64,000 nt of DNA from Eucommia ulmoides. Lineage: Eukaryota > Streptophyta > Magnoliopsida > Garryales > Eucommiaceae. Positions 21,517 to 33,498 of the stretch are shown here, piece after piece. Under the pieces are notes generated by a model that did not search any database, was not told where the DNA came from, and saw only the letters and a list, made by a program, of their open reading frames with translations. The position numbers and the translations under genes were made by a program. Location: positions 29,430,474-29,494,473 of the forward strand of contig CM028325.1 of the NCBI GenBank assembly GCA_016647705.1, given 5' to 3'. Each line of letters starts with the position of its first letter. The stretch's first letter is position 1.

Positions 21517-24500
21517 AATTTCGTCCCGAAATTTTCGTCAATCTACTAGTATGACAAAGTCGCATCTCATGGTTATGTTCGCCTCACGAAATTTTAGAAC
21601 AACTGTTTCCTATTTAGGGTCTCAAAATTACAAGTCGCTCAAAATTTGTAATAATTTTATTTTGTCAAAATATACTCATCTATTGCAATACCTCTGTTTG
21701 CAATGATTGATATTATATCCACTACCCGACGAATAGAGTGCACTTGGTCGAAAATCTCAATTGATTGAGCCTATTCATTCTGGCTAAAAAAAAATCCGTA
21801 TCCAACACTTGTTTATTTCTTCCCACCTTTTTCAGTCGACCAGATTGCCATGATATCACCGTTTTATATTTAAACTAACAACACTTACAACCCAGTGCAT
21901 AAGCAGTCTAACAAGCACAATTAGCTTAACATTATCAATCTCAATACCTGCCTTAGAATTTCAATTCTCTTACAAACATTCCTAATATTACCGATAAATT
22001 TTCTACACCACGCCAAAATCTCATAAATATATTCTTAAATCACCTTCAAACATAACAATGTCCTTCCACACATAGATATCCCTAACCATCTCACTACATA
22101 TCCAAATACATCTAACGAGTCATCTATAAGAATTCCCTTCATACCTCCACATTTAATCGAGTCCCTGACAAGGTCACATGTTTTAATTTCCTTTCCATCT
22201 ACTGAACATGCTTCAAACTTATATTTACGTATAAATATGAATCGAAGGACATAGATACGTCCCATTTACAAAAAAATTGATACATCTCAAAAGTCATTAG
22301 TTACTGACTGTAACATATTATATCATGAGTACATATCAACTTCTGAACATTTCGTGTTATTCTTTTCCCATGAAAATCTTAATGACCTCCACATGCCGTC
22401 TCCGTTTATTATTACCAGTAATTAAATACATCTAGCTCCGTTTTTCTATCTCAATTCGGTCGATTTGATTAACGTCCTCCATCATTTTCATATAGGGCTT
22501 TATACGATACCACCTTTGATCACCAACAAGGTATTTATTATTTTAAACAAATTCCATCAGTGTCACCAAATTAGCCTTACTATTAGAAAATTTCAAAACA
22601 CAACTCCTTAACCTATGTTTCATCATCTAAATTGCACTTCCTGATAAACCGTTAATCCCATAAATGTAGCAAGGTATCAACTTCCAATTGGGCACCTTAA
22701 GGAGTATGGAAATTTGACCCCAACGTTAAAATAACTATCAGTTCTTGATACTACAGTTTCCCCTATGCAGCTTTTTCAATAGAGAGTTTATTATCTGAAA
22801 ACAACTATCCGCCTTTCCATATTTACAACATGTCGGCTTTTTTGGGCGATAATTATTACATATAAAAAATTCACCATTTAAGATACCACCATTCAATACT
22901 GCATTTCAAACTCCTCTACGAATTATATTAGACAATGGCGACTTACTTTGATGTGATAAAAAAAAAATATTTCCCAATTCACACTACAACGACGACACTT
23001 ATAATTTCAAAATTCTATTTCCGAAATTTTGAATAACCGATTAATAAAATTCCAAGTCACTAATCCTTATCATTTTTTATTTTTTTTTATTTAAAGGAAT
23101 TTCTTATCCCATCTTAATTTAATATTTGCATTGAATTGGTGCATCATGCAATCGAACAATCCCATCAACACATATATGTATATATACTAGGTATACGCAC
23201 TAGGAGAATATTCCTCGAATTACTCTCCCATTTTCCTTCTGGAAGAGGTCAAAGCTACAAAAACCCACCTAGAGATTACACTACCTTTCAACCTTAACTT
23301 TACTAACAAATAAAAATGCCTAATTACAAATACTGCGATTTTCATTTCCGTTACAAATTAATAAAATACTTACACAATTTCAATAATTAAGCATCACCGG
23401 GCATTGCATATAATTGTTCTATTCACATCTTTTAAGGTCTCTTCCGTCAATTTACATTGTTAACCCTACATATTTTAATTTCCAAAACCTCACAACTTCA
23501 TTATTCGTTTGGACACACTTATCAGTTCTACAGTCAAATCCCTATGGTATCACAAAACCTTCTTAGCTGGATGTCCAACTCTCCAATCAATGCCATTTTC
23601 GAAACAAACTTTCACACAACATTACCATCTGACCAACCACCCACTAAACTTATTAGGGTCTCAACTCAACCCATAATTTAATATAGACAACCAACTTACC
23701 AACTTACCAATACAATCACTACTAGCTCCAAAATTACCACTCCAACCAACCAATACTCATATTTATTACATTTAACATACAATTTGCTTTTCTCTCAGCA
23801 TTTGTAACTTATTCTAGAAATGTTCTACAGGCTCTTTTCTACTCTCGACCGGATTACCATTTTCACCACGCCATAATCTCTAATCCTCACTTATAAATAC
23901 CTCACTCAAAAATCTAACACTATACTTTGTTGTAATTGATTTTTAATAACCCATCCATTCTAACTGATGAGTTACCAACATCGAATCTTCATGAAGCAAC
24001 ACCACAGGTCTGTGTAAATCATGAGTTGATGGTCTAACTTATTGTAACGACCCGTTTTCCCCAGGGCCGTCACTAGGTTTTTCCTATTAAAAACTTTCTT
24101 ATTATGACAATCACCTTTTAAGTTCCAAGGTTATAAGTTCAAAACTCAATTTCCCACGTTTTATCAACACGAGTATAATTAACCAACTTAATGAGCCGAA
24201 TGTTCATCTCCTCAAAAAATTTGGAACTTATTTAACAGCAACTACAATTATTAATCATGCCTTCTAGCACCCCGTCAATTTCTCGGGCCTACATAGGGAA
24301 AATCCCTATCTACTATAGTATCCATTGCCAAAACTTGTTTGAACTGATGCCTAGCACCTGCATACTAAATTGTGATATCCTTTCTTTAACACTTTTCTAA
24401 CCTCCTAGACCCACTACCGGACTAGTGGAGGAAATAGATACGTCTTCCCCCACGATACATACTTGTATTTATCACAAATTTGACTTCACCCGCAACTTTA

Positions 24501-25154
24501 TACTACTCACTTAAATAGATTATATTTACACGCACCCACTATCCTTCCAGACCCACAATTTTCAGCTACTTTCTACATATCATCTATTATTCTATTTGTT
24601 ATATTTCCTTGTTCCCACACTTTTACTCTACCTTTTTGTCAATCCAAAACATTTTTCTCGCCACAGCTTTCTCACATTCTCAGTTCCAACCATTCGACTT
24701 CCCTTCTTAATATTATTATAAGATTCTTTCCAACTTCAGTGCTCTACTTTACTATCTAGTAATTAAGAATGACTTACTAAGTGCTACCGATCATTATCTC
24801 ATTCTTACGCCATTTGCATATAATTGTTTCTCAATTTACAGTTTACATTTTCCAATAATGTATTCTTTCACCATCACGATACACCTATTACCCTCACTAA
24901 CATCATAACATTACTCCGATTCGCTACTAGCAATATCACCACAGGTCGTATCACTGTTTGCCCACAAAACAACCCTCCACGCACCATACCAAAGCACAAA
25001 CTAATGAAATAAAAGGCCTAACACTCACACACCAAACTAACTTATTGACACCCTATTTCAAGTCCCCTACTGACTAGACGACTGACACGTCCTCCTATCT
25101 CATGGTCTTCTACTGACACAACCACTGGCAAGTCTACAGAACCTATAACCTAGA
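21517..25154 (-). other. Internal region of element D, no coding capacity seen
   Basis: About 3.6 kb of AT-rich DNA. The longest open frames are below 80 codons and none carries gag, protease, RT, RNase H or integrase motifs. A word resembling an LTR end of a related family, TGTAACGACCCGTTTTCCCC, occurs at 24043, with GGGCCGTCAC just behind it. Pieces such as CATACCTCCACATTTAATCG are unassigned. Confidence 0.7.
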
Positions 25155-25165
25155 CTCTGATACCA
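25155..25165 (-). other. Primer-binding site of element D, initiator tRNA-Met type
   Basis: TGGTATCAGAG on the minus strand, complementary to the 3' end of plant initiator tRNA-Met, four bases from the right LTR. It shows D reads right to left. Confidence 0.9.
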
Positions 25166-25169
25166 AAAT

Positions 25170-27741
25170 TTTCACGACTCGTCCCGGACACCTGTCATCC
25201 CAGGGCTGGTGTGACAACAACATGACATCATCTATACATTTAAATCTTCTTTTTATACATTACAAAATTTTATGTATTTTACTATACAATTCATTATACA
25301 AGACAACATAATCATTTTCTTTATTGTAATTCACCTCTGATAGCTGAACTCAAAAATTCCCAGAGGACTCCACCTAATGCCAGTAGGAGACCGTCTCCTA
25401 AAGGATTTACCTGCGAGTGTACTGCCTTCTTAGTAAAAACCATTTTTAACATAACAACAATACATTTTAAATAATACAACATTTAAATAGATCAAGCGTA
25501 AATATATAAACACCACACAGAGCTGGTAAAATCTCTAGTATTAAATAAAACCAACCACCATGATCACAAATAAATCACCCAATATATATATAAAAATACC
25601 ACAACTCAACCACACATCTCAATCCCATACCCACCGGCTAAGCCATAAAGATCGTTTGAACCTCACGATCAGGAGTTGCAACGGTACCGTAACCATCCGT
25701 AGGATATGCCTTCCTAGCGGACCTAACTGCGCAGATCACCACCAACCGGACGTCTCCGGATGCCAATAATATAAATCACCACATAATAAATATCCATCTG
25801 TCGAACCACCCTCCGGACAGATCATAATATAAATCACCACCTGCCGGACCATCCTCCAGACAAGACATCATAAACTATAGCATAGTCAATTCAATAATAT
25901 TATCACCAAATAACAAATAATTAACCATCTGCCGAACCACCCTCCGGACATACCATAATATAAATCACCACTTCATCAATATCGACAAAATCACCAACGT
26001 CCACCTCTTTTAACAAAAACCAACTTTTTGATTGAAAACCGTCTAATTTTAACACAACCATTTTCCCCCTCTCTATTTTTATGGAAACCAAATATTTTCT
26101 GTCTTCTTTTAAAACCACCATGTTTTAACGAAAGTCCATTTCCGCCAATTCACCCAAAAATCCACGATAATTATTTTAAATCTTTCATTTTTTAGAAATC
26201 AACGTAATTTACCAAAAAGATCGTTTTACCAACTCACTCCAAAAACCTGCTTGATCCATATTATTTGAAATCATCTACTTTAAACACAATCATTTTCCAT
26301 CATATATATATATAGAATAATTTGGTAAGAAGACAGTACACTCACCTGATATCCGTTTTCATAAACTTTAATCGACTATCCCCTATCCGAACTCCGGTGC
26401 CTGCGAACCTAATGGTGACAAGGCCTAGATTAATATTTTTGTATAAAACAAACTAATCACGCCATGAAATCCTAATTTTCTTAATTTCCTATTTCCCATT
26501 TTTTATTACGAAATATAACTATTCAACTAGTATCGCTTCGTTCCGGTTTACTATTTATAAACTTTGTTCTTATAAACAAATCTCAGGATTTATTATTTTC
26601 ATTTTATTATTCTAAGGTTAGAAAACTAAATTTAGAATTCACAAAATAAATTAGAAAGGTTACCCGTTCCGAACCGATCATAAATTTTCCTAAAATTCCA
26701 TGTATTTATGATTCTGCTCCCCACTGCCTAAGCGACGTCCCACCGCCTAGGCGAACGAGTGACTGCTTATTTCTTTCTCTCAACTGCACACTGCAGTTTC
26801 ACCACCTGAGCGAAAATCCACTACTTAGGAGGTAAACATCTTCCTCTTTCTACTCTGTTTGAGATCTCAGTCACCTCTCTCCCTCTCTTCTCACCATCGG
26901 CTCACACCTACACAATACAACATACCCAAACCTCACAACTACACTTCCACAGCATAAACAACACGCACAAACCCACACAATCGCCGACCATCAGACACTC
27001 CCCAACGAACCCACCTTCACTTCTCTCTCTTCTCTGTTTTCCGACGACACACACACACACAAATACTACTCCCACACATACATATACAACAATACACACA
27101 CGACACACTCAATGATGAACGAAAGTAGAACACGTACATACCACACACGGTCGGAAAATGGAACAACATGCACACATACATAACCGCACCACTGACGAAC
27201 CAGACCAGCACCAATTCATTTTCTCTCTCTTTGTTTTCTGATTTGGTTTTCCTTTTAGCCAACCCATGACGACTCATAAACCTCCGCCGGCAAACCCAAC
27301 ACGATCGGCGATAAAAGTCCACCGGCGGTCCTCCCTCTCTCTCTCTTCTTCCTCTTTCTCTCTCTTTCCCGATTTTCTAACTGTTTCTCGATCTTTCTCT
27401 CTGGTTTGTGTGTGTAGGAGTCTATATATATATATATATATAGATAGATAGATAGATAGATAAGAGGCCACGCCCCCCATGCCGCCTTACCTTTCTCTCT
27501 CTCCTTGATCTTCAGATTTATATATATATATATATATATAGTTATAATTACATAAATCTCCCCTTTTTATTTTGTTAAAATAATAATTAGACCCAATTAT
27601 GATTTTAAGATTTTTAACAATTTACGAATTAACTCCAAAAATTTTAAATCACACAATTAGTAGTACCGTCCACCCCGTTATTTTCAAATGTGCTATAATA
27701 CAACTTAATTTGAGCGTATACAAAAAAATTGGGATCTTACA
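25170..27741 (-). repeat. 5' LTR of element D (right copy)
   Basis: 2572 bases, aligned along its whole length with 18934-21498. It ends GGATCTTACA at 27741, followed by the GAAAA duplication. Confidence 0.93.
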
Positions 27742-27746
27742 GAAAA

Positions 27747-28600
27747 AATCTACAAAGACGGGCCAAAACACTCTATATGAGTCTCAACTATTCATATCTG
27801 TAGAAACCAAATTACAATTCAATGATTCCATGATTAAGAGGTCCGGGTTAAAAGAAAATGAATTTGAGGTGTCAAGATTATAAAATCTGGATATCCTTAA
27901 TGTCATCGAATCAAGGGGTAGCAGGTATACATTCAACAACCAGGTGTCGCGGCAATGATAGTTGTGTGGGAATTTTATGCCAATGCCAAAGACGCCTTAG
28001 ACTTCTTAACAATGGTTCTCGGGAAAATTGTTAAATTTGATAGTGCAACTACTAATCGGCATTACAAAAATCCCATTCCTGATATGGACCAGCTCACTCA
28101 GATTGCTGAAAGCATTGATCTTGACGAAGTCACATCATCGATTTGTGGGAGGATAGTCCACTAGTCGGTTGTACGGGCGGTTCATTCTACTTTCATGAAA
28201 AAGGAATTAACGACACCGCTGAAGGTTTGGCACCACTTTATCTGTGCCAAGTTATCTCATACCTCACATTTGGCGGAGGTAACCAGAGAGCATGCATTAA
28301 TGCTTTACTGCATCTAAAATGATTTAACAATCAATGTTAGGACATGGATCAGTAATGCCATCCGGCATGTCACTAATAACGAAGTGGTTGGTCTTTCTTT
28401 CACAACTCTTATAAAAGAGCTGATTGCGATGGCCGGTGTCCTTACAGAAGGTCAAGAGGTTCTCCAGCCTAAAAGGCTAATCTCTGATAATACGATCAAT
28501 CGAATTCTGAAAAATGAGGCTAAGGTTCATAACGAGGAGGGTCCATCTCGACCTCCTCAACAACGACCTGCCCATCGTTCCTCCACGACCGATATGTATG
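27747..28600 (+). pseudogene. env-like region of element A, first part
   Basis: Behind D's duplication several short open stretches resemble B's env-like region: WEFYANAKDALDFLTMVLGKIVKFDSATTNRHYKNP at about 27968-28075 (compare VREFYAN in B), then VWHHFICAKLSH, and GLSFTTLIKELIAMAGVLTEGQEVLQPKRLISDNTINRI at about 28390-28510, followed by a proline-rich SRPPQQRP stretch. This is the plant Athila downstream protein, of unknown role. It is broken in several places and interrupted by C3. Confidence 0.78.
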
Positions 28601-28812
28601 TGATAGGTGTAAATTACTTATCTATTTTCAAACCGAATTTGTTAGTTTTTGAGTACGTTTAGTACGTTTTAATATATTTTTATTCTTTTTATATTAAAAC
28701 AGGTGTATGGGTGAAAAGATATGAAATCAGAGCACAAACGATCAATTCGGACAAAAAATGGTCAGAGAACGGTGGAAAAACAAGCACGGAGACAATATTC
28801 TGAAAAAAGCCC

Positions 28813-28965
28813 ACCACTGCGACATCCAGACCACCGCCGAGAGAAGGGCAATAAATGATGTAAACTCACCGCCTAGGCGGTAAAACGATAGAATGTTGTC
28901 CAATTCTAGCGCCTTCTCTACCGCCGCAGCGAACTTTAAACCAACATACACACTGCCTAGGCGGT
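28813..28965. repeat. Palindrome array in solo LTR C3
   Basis: Words at 28813 and 28833 (20 bp apart), a perfect ACCGCCTAGGCGGT at 28868-28881, ACCGCCGCAGCGAA at 28920 and ACTGCCTAGGCGGT at 28952. The core is mostly CTAG here, where C1 and C2 have TGCA. Confidence 0.8.
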
Positions 28966-29510
28966 CAGCTCTGTACAGTTTAGATATTTATTTTAGATAT
29001 TTTGCATATTTAAACCTCTCTCATCTCCTCTCCTTTGTGCTCCCCGGCCATTAGAGCCCTTAGGGATTAGTTTAGAATATAAAGAGAATATGGGGAGTGC
29101 CCAAACATATCTAAAGGAGAAGATCAACACACAGAGAAGGAGAATCAATCGGTGGATGGTTTTAGCAGCTAATCTTCGGATATCGGCTAAGTTCATTCGT
29201 TTTTTCTTTTATTTCTTATCTTCGATATATGTTTGAGCATGTTTAGCTTAGTTTCAATTGTATAAACAGCTATGGCCATTGGGTAAATGTGGATTATTTA
29301 TGAGATTAATATCGTTTATAAAAAATGTAGTTTTGGTTGAATTGTGTTTCTTTAATGATTATTTTTTGTAGTTTGATTGTGTATGCCGTATTATTTGTTT
29401 ATCATTCTTAGATAGATATATCAAGAATACGGGGTTTGACAAATCCCATATTCAAATTAGGGTAAACAAACGCCACGATCCAATAACCCGGCCGGGGTTA
29501 GGATTGTGGA

Positions 29511-29980
29511 CAATCTATGACGTTGGGGAAAGACTCACGTGACCTAGGGTCATTAAGACATTAAGGGGGACTTCTTCATTGATTCGAAGTCACGTATTAC
29601 CCTGTCTTATACTTGGGAGAGGTGACGGGAAAGTTTTAGAACTAAGATTGTCGATAGAGTAAACACAACGCATGAAATCAATGACGTTGAGGCGAGACTC
29701 ACATGAGCTAGGGTCGTTAAGACGTTGAGGGGGACTTCTTCGTTGACACGAAGTCGCGTTATATCCCTCGTATTACACTCGGGAGAGGTGACAGAGGAGT
29801 TTATGAACTGAGATTTTGTGTGCAATCAATGACGTTGGGGCAAGACTCACGCAACCTAGGGTCGTTAAGACATTGATGGGGACTTCTTCGTTGAAATGAA
29901 ATTGCGTATTCTCCCGTTTTATACTCAGGAGAGGTGACGGAGGAGTTTTAGATACAGAGATTGTCGAATAGGTCGAACAC
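29511..29980 (+). repeat. Three-fold tandem repeat of about 150 bp in LTR C3
   Basis: Units start at 29511, 29679 and 29827 with CAATNNATGACGTTG or CAATGACGTTG. Each runs through GACTCAC, AGGGTCRTTAAGAC, GGGGACTTCTTC and GGAGAGGTGACGG. Other family C LTRs carry the unit once. Copies differ clearly from each other, so the amplification is not recent. Confidence 0.88.
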
Positions 29981-30282
29981 CATTATTGTAGACTAAATAA
30001 AATCAAATGCGTTTAAGTAAATAAAGTTAATCCCTAGATAATCCATCCCATAACTATCTCGTATTAGTAATTAGTATAGTAAATTAGTATTTTAGTATTA
30101 GTACTAATTAATTAAATATCATTTTTGTCGCCTAGATAAAGTCGGGTTATGACAATCGCGGTACTCGATAGTAATCTCAACCAATCCCTATGGATATGAT
30201 ACCTGACCGAAAGGTCCATTATACTAAAACTTGATCTGTACGCTTGCGGTAAAAGTGGCAGCGCTTAAATTAGCACCCACCA

Positions 30283-30700
30283 ATATGCTTTGCTACAGCA
30301 TCACGGCTCACAGATCGATGCCCTTCATGTTCGCTAATCCAATTTTGAGCAATACACTATTGGTCAACAAGACCACTTCGAACAGTTTATGACGTTGCCT
30401 GTGGAATAAAAGCACAACTGGAATCTCCAAAGAGCAAAATACGATGTTTCATGTTATCAAACTATTGGTCAATCATATAAGATGTTGGGCCAAATGTTTT
30501 CTCATCTTAGATTCCAATCAAATCAAGGGATACCGAACTTCTCCCAAATACCATAATTCCCTGATGATCTTCAGCAATCGCTTCCACAATTCTAGCCATA
30601 TCAGTTGTATCAACTGTACCCACCACCACCACTACCGCCTAGGAGGCGAGACATTGGCTCTCGCCTCCCAGGTACATCCTCTAGTTCTCATTGCACTTTA
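30283..30700 (+). pseudogene. env-like region of element A, last part
   Basis: Continues after C3 with a glutamine- and histidine-rich low-complexity stretch of the kind seen in B at 8306-8480, including a run of CACCACCACCACTACCGCC near 30620. It closes at GCCTCCCAGGTAC (about 30662), the word that closes this region in B and C1. Short frames only; a fossil. Confidence 0.6.
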
Positions 30701-32059
30701 GTTTCGCTATTTTTATCATTGAGGACAATGAATGGTTCCGTTCAGGGGGTGGGATGAGAATGTTAAAATGTTTATGCGTACTTTGTTTTTGAAAAAAAAA
30801 ATGGTTTAATTGGTGATGTGTTATGTTAGTTTAAGTGGTTGATAACCAATGATGGAAATATCTCCTAAATTGTTTTCGATATCTTGTGTAAAGTGTTTCA
30901 TGTGCTTTCAGTGTACTTCAGATTGGGTGAATACAAGATACTCTCGTTTCTTATGTTGACATGCACGAAAAATGGTGACATTCATCATCTAGTTCACTAG
31001 AGGAAGATTATCCATGAAACTTTGATTCATGATGTTGTAAAGATTCTAGAACCCGGTTTAGTGAAACTTGAGGCGAAATCATAAGTTAAGGAGTTTAGGA
31101 GAGATTATATAGGCATTCATTTGGACTGTTTAAGCCTTTCAAGCCTACCCATGAAATTGTATCTTTGTGAAGTCCCCTTCGAGCCAAATAGACATTTCAT
31201 TCTTTCAACCTCATAAGTTGCCTTAAGCCGAATAAAGAATAATCCCTACACATTAGACATGTTTGAACCTTTTCTTTTGTGTTGACTTAGGGTTATATGA
31301 AATTGGGGGGGGGGGAGGGGGGTAGTTGTGACGCGCTTTGAGGGACTCAATATCGCACTTTGTAATTTTACCTCTTATTTAATCGATGTTCCTAAAAAAA
31401 AAAAAGCATCTTACTGTTGCGCGTTCACGAATCAAGTAATTCCATTCATATTTGTCTTTGTGGGGATAAAAAGGGTGACAAGGGAAATAATTGTAATGGG
31501 GTGTTTTGAGAAATTCTATTGGAGATTAATAAAGTCCAAAAAGGTGAGTGACATGCCTAAGAAGAAGCAAGCCTTAACTTTTCATTCTTTACCTAACCAT
31601 TACCTTAGCCAAACGTTACAAGCCATGAAAGTCCTACTCATCTTTGATACTAACTTAGCTTACATTAGTGGAGAGTAGAGCTAAATCGGGCATATGGAAT
31701 TGTGCTGTTAAAAGAGAAAATAATGAACTATCTTGGTGGATAAACGAATCAGGTCACTGGTTGGTCGAATGTCCGGATTTTAGTGCATGCTCAGAGAAAT
31801 GAGTGTGTTTCATATACACTCAATTTGTTGAAAATCTAAAACATCACTAGGGATCACCACGCATTAGAAATCAAAGCGCTAGGAGACGTTGAGGATAAAA
31901 AGGGATCAGTGGAACAAGTCGAGACAATCACCAATTGTTTGAGATTTCTTTTATTTATTTTTTTCTCTTTTTTTCTATTTTATTTAGTTGTTTCACTTAT
32001 TGTTTTTTTAATGCAGTTTATTTTCGTGTTTCGACTTTGCTTGGGACTAGCAAAAACTT
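30701..32059 (+). other. 3' untranslated region of element A
   Basis: Non-coding, homologous to 9911-11514 in B, for example TTGAGGCGAAATC near 31070 and CATTAGTGGAGAGTAGA near 31662. A G-rich run of about 20 bases at 31304-31322 could form a quadruplex. It ends with GCTTGGGACTAGCAAAAACTT before the purine tract. A 116-codon open frame (31328-31678) has no family resemblance and is not called. Confidence 0.7.
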
Positions 32060-32070
32060 AAGTATGGGGG
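32060..32070 (+). other. Polypurine tract of element A
   Basis: AAGTATGGGGG, four bases before the TG of the 3' LTR. The same arrangement (purine run, then TATT, then TGATA) is seen in B and, more worn, in C1. Confidence 0.85.
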
Positions 32071-32074
32071 TATT

Positions 32075-33434
32075 TGATAAATTGAATTCTAATCCCTATA
32101 TCCCCTTAATTAAGTGTTAGTTTTGAATGATTTTCAGTGTTTTTGGGTGTAGTTCCTAATTTTATTCAGTTTTATTGTGTAGGCCTAGAAAAACAGAGAA
32201 AACAGATTGAAATAGTGCAATCAAGAGGAAGAAATCCAACAGTAGATCGGCTACAGCGCTAAATAGAATGGCGCTGCAACGAAAAATCTCTTCTGCCTTT
32301 TGGGGCTGCATCGCCAAAAGCAATGGAGCTATAGCTCGATTGTCGCCACCCTAATTTTCTGTAGGACGGCGCTGCAATGGAATCTTGGGCTGCAGCACCA
32401 ACCCTCTGGTCTGGACGACTGAAAAATAAGTTTTCTCAAATTTTGAGGGGGGTGGACATGACGGGACTTAGAGAGGAATTAGAGGACGAACTTTATAGAG
32501 TGGATTGGATGAATTTGGTGGAGAGAATTCACAAGATTGGAATGAAGAAGATCGGAATTGAGATTGAAGACCTAAACCTCTTCGCCAAATCTAGTTTTTC
32601 TTATTCTCTCATCTCGTTACTTTTTGCATATGCTAAATTTGAGATTTGTGATTGTCTTTCTAGTACGATTCATGAGTTCTTGTTTAAATGATACTACATT
32701 TATTTTGATGAACAATATGATTGCGCTTAGCGAAATCACCCATTTCTAAGAGGTGTTGAATGAATTGTTGAATCATGTTATAAAATCCTAAGACGTTGTT
32801 AATTGAATTTCTGTTTACATCATTTGTATTTCTTATGCTTATTGGCTAATTTATATAAAAGGTAAATTGAATATCCTAGATGTATAAAATTATGCATTCG
32901 AGAGGTGATAATTTTATGTATTGAAATAGAAAAAATAGAATCCTAATCATATTAAGTGCGAGAGGCTAATATAAATTGGGTAGTTATTAGATGGGCAAAC
33001 AAAATGATTGGATAATTAGTTGAGTTGAATAGAAATATTGACTCAAATAATTATACAAATTATCTCATTTCTCATTTGAGAGGTAGAAATGAGGTTAATT
33101 CAAACATCCACGGCTAATGATTGGACATGAAATCAATTAACAACTGTAAGGATCAATATAGTTCAACAAATAAATTCAACATCCCCCTAGAATCTTAATT
33201 CCATCGAAGTTTATTTTTTTTCTGATAAATTTGTTAACATTTGATATTTAATAGTTAATCTTAACTCTATTCAAATCATCATTAATAGCTTAAACAAAAT
33301 TAGGCCATTTTAATTGTGGTAATTAGCTAATTCCTCATTACCAATCCCTATGGAGATGATACACACTCACTCACTTTATTACTTGTTCGACCTTGTACAC
33401 TTGCGTGTAATCAATAGTTATAGAATTCGCAACA
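32075..33434 (+). repeat. 3' LTR of element A
   Basis: TGATAAATTG...CGCAACA, 1360 bases. The last 905 bases match window positions 1-914. It holds three palindrome pairs (32251/32274, 32305/32329 and 32372/32390), with GCTGCAGC and GCTATAGC cores. The following 64 bases to 33498 are AT-rich host DNA. Confidence 0.92.
32251..32395. repeat. Paired-palindrome array in A's LTR
   Basis: Cores CTACAG, CTGCAA, CTGCAT, CTATAG, CTGCAA and CTGCAG start at 32251, 32274, 32305, 32329, 32372 and 32390. They form pairs 18-24 bp apart, repeating at 54 and 67 bp. The flanking GGGGCTGCA...CGCC flavour is that of A's internal array at 18055-18429. Confidence 0.75.
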
Positions 33435-33498
33435 CAAACCCCACCTAATTTACAACACTAATTCTATTAATTTTATTTTTCATTTAACAAAATCTATT

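Larger units (their letters stand above)
18934..27741 (-). mobile_element. Element D: large non-coding LTR retrotransposon (LARD-like), nested in A
   Basis: Two LTRs of about 2.57 kb flank 3.67 kb of internal DNA. Direction comes from an initiator-tRNA-Met primer site next to the right LTR (25155-25165) and a purine tract (on the minus strand) next to the left LTR. No gag or pol motif is readable in the internal part on either strand, so it fits the LARD class of non-autonomous elements, probably relying on a gypsy-type relative (inference from the AAATTTCGGGACGAAATTT word before the purine tract). LTR divergence is uneven: about 8% in the first 270 bases by eye, far less mid-LTR. Ends and duplication look whole. 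Confidence 0.9.
28601..30282 (+). repeat. Solo LTR C3 (family C) inside A's env-like region
   Basis: Starts TGATAGGTGTAAATTAC and ends GCACCCACCA. The flanks are GTATG before and ATATG after, a five-base duplication with one change. At 1682 bases it is longer than its relatives C1, C2 and C4 (about 1360-1420) because of a triplicated segment (29511-29980). No internal element sequence is attached. Confidence 0.87.
1..33434 (+). mobile_element. Element A: Athila-type Ty3/gypsy retrotransposon fossil, host to nested insertions
   Basis: The parts lie in the Athila order: 5' LTR end (1-914), primer site for tRNA-Asp (922-939), gag, protease, RT, RNase H and integrase (12715-17840), a long non-coding stretch, an env-like region (27747-28600 and 30283-30700), a polypurine tract (32060-32070) and the 3' LTR (32075-33434). 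Elements B, D and C3 lie inside it, so an element of about 11 kb is spread over more than 33 kb. The start is left of the window, so the target duplication cannot be tested; the five bases after the 3' LTR are CAAAC. The element is broken in many places. By eye the two LTRs differ at about 7% over a 290-base sample, which suggests an insertion a few million years old (inference). Confidence 0.9.

Noticed and set aside
31328-31678. 116-codon open frame (+) in A's 3' untranslated region
   Set aside because: No family resemblance, and the homologous part of B shows no matching frame.
32377-32691. 104-codon open frame inside A's 3' LTR
   Set aside because: Lies wholly in LTR sequence; LTRs of this class are non-coding and no motif is seen.
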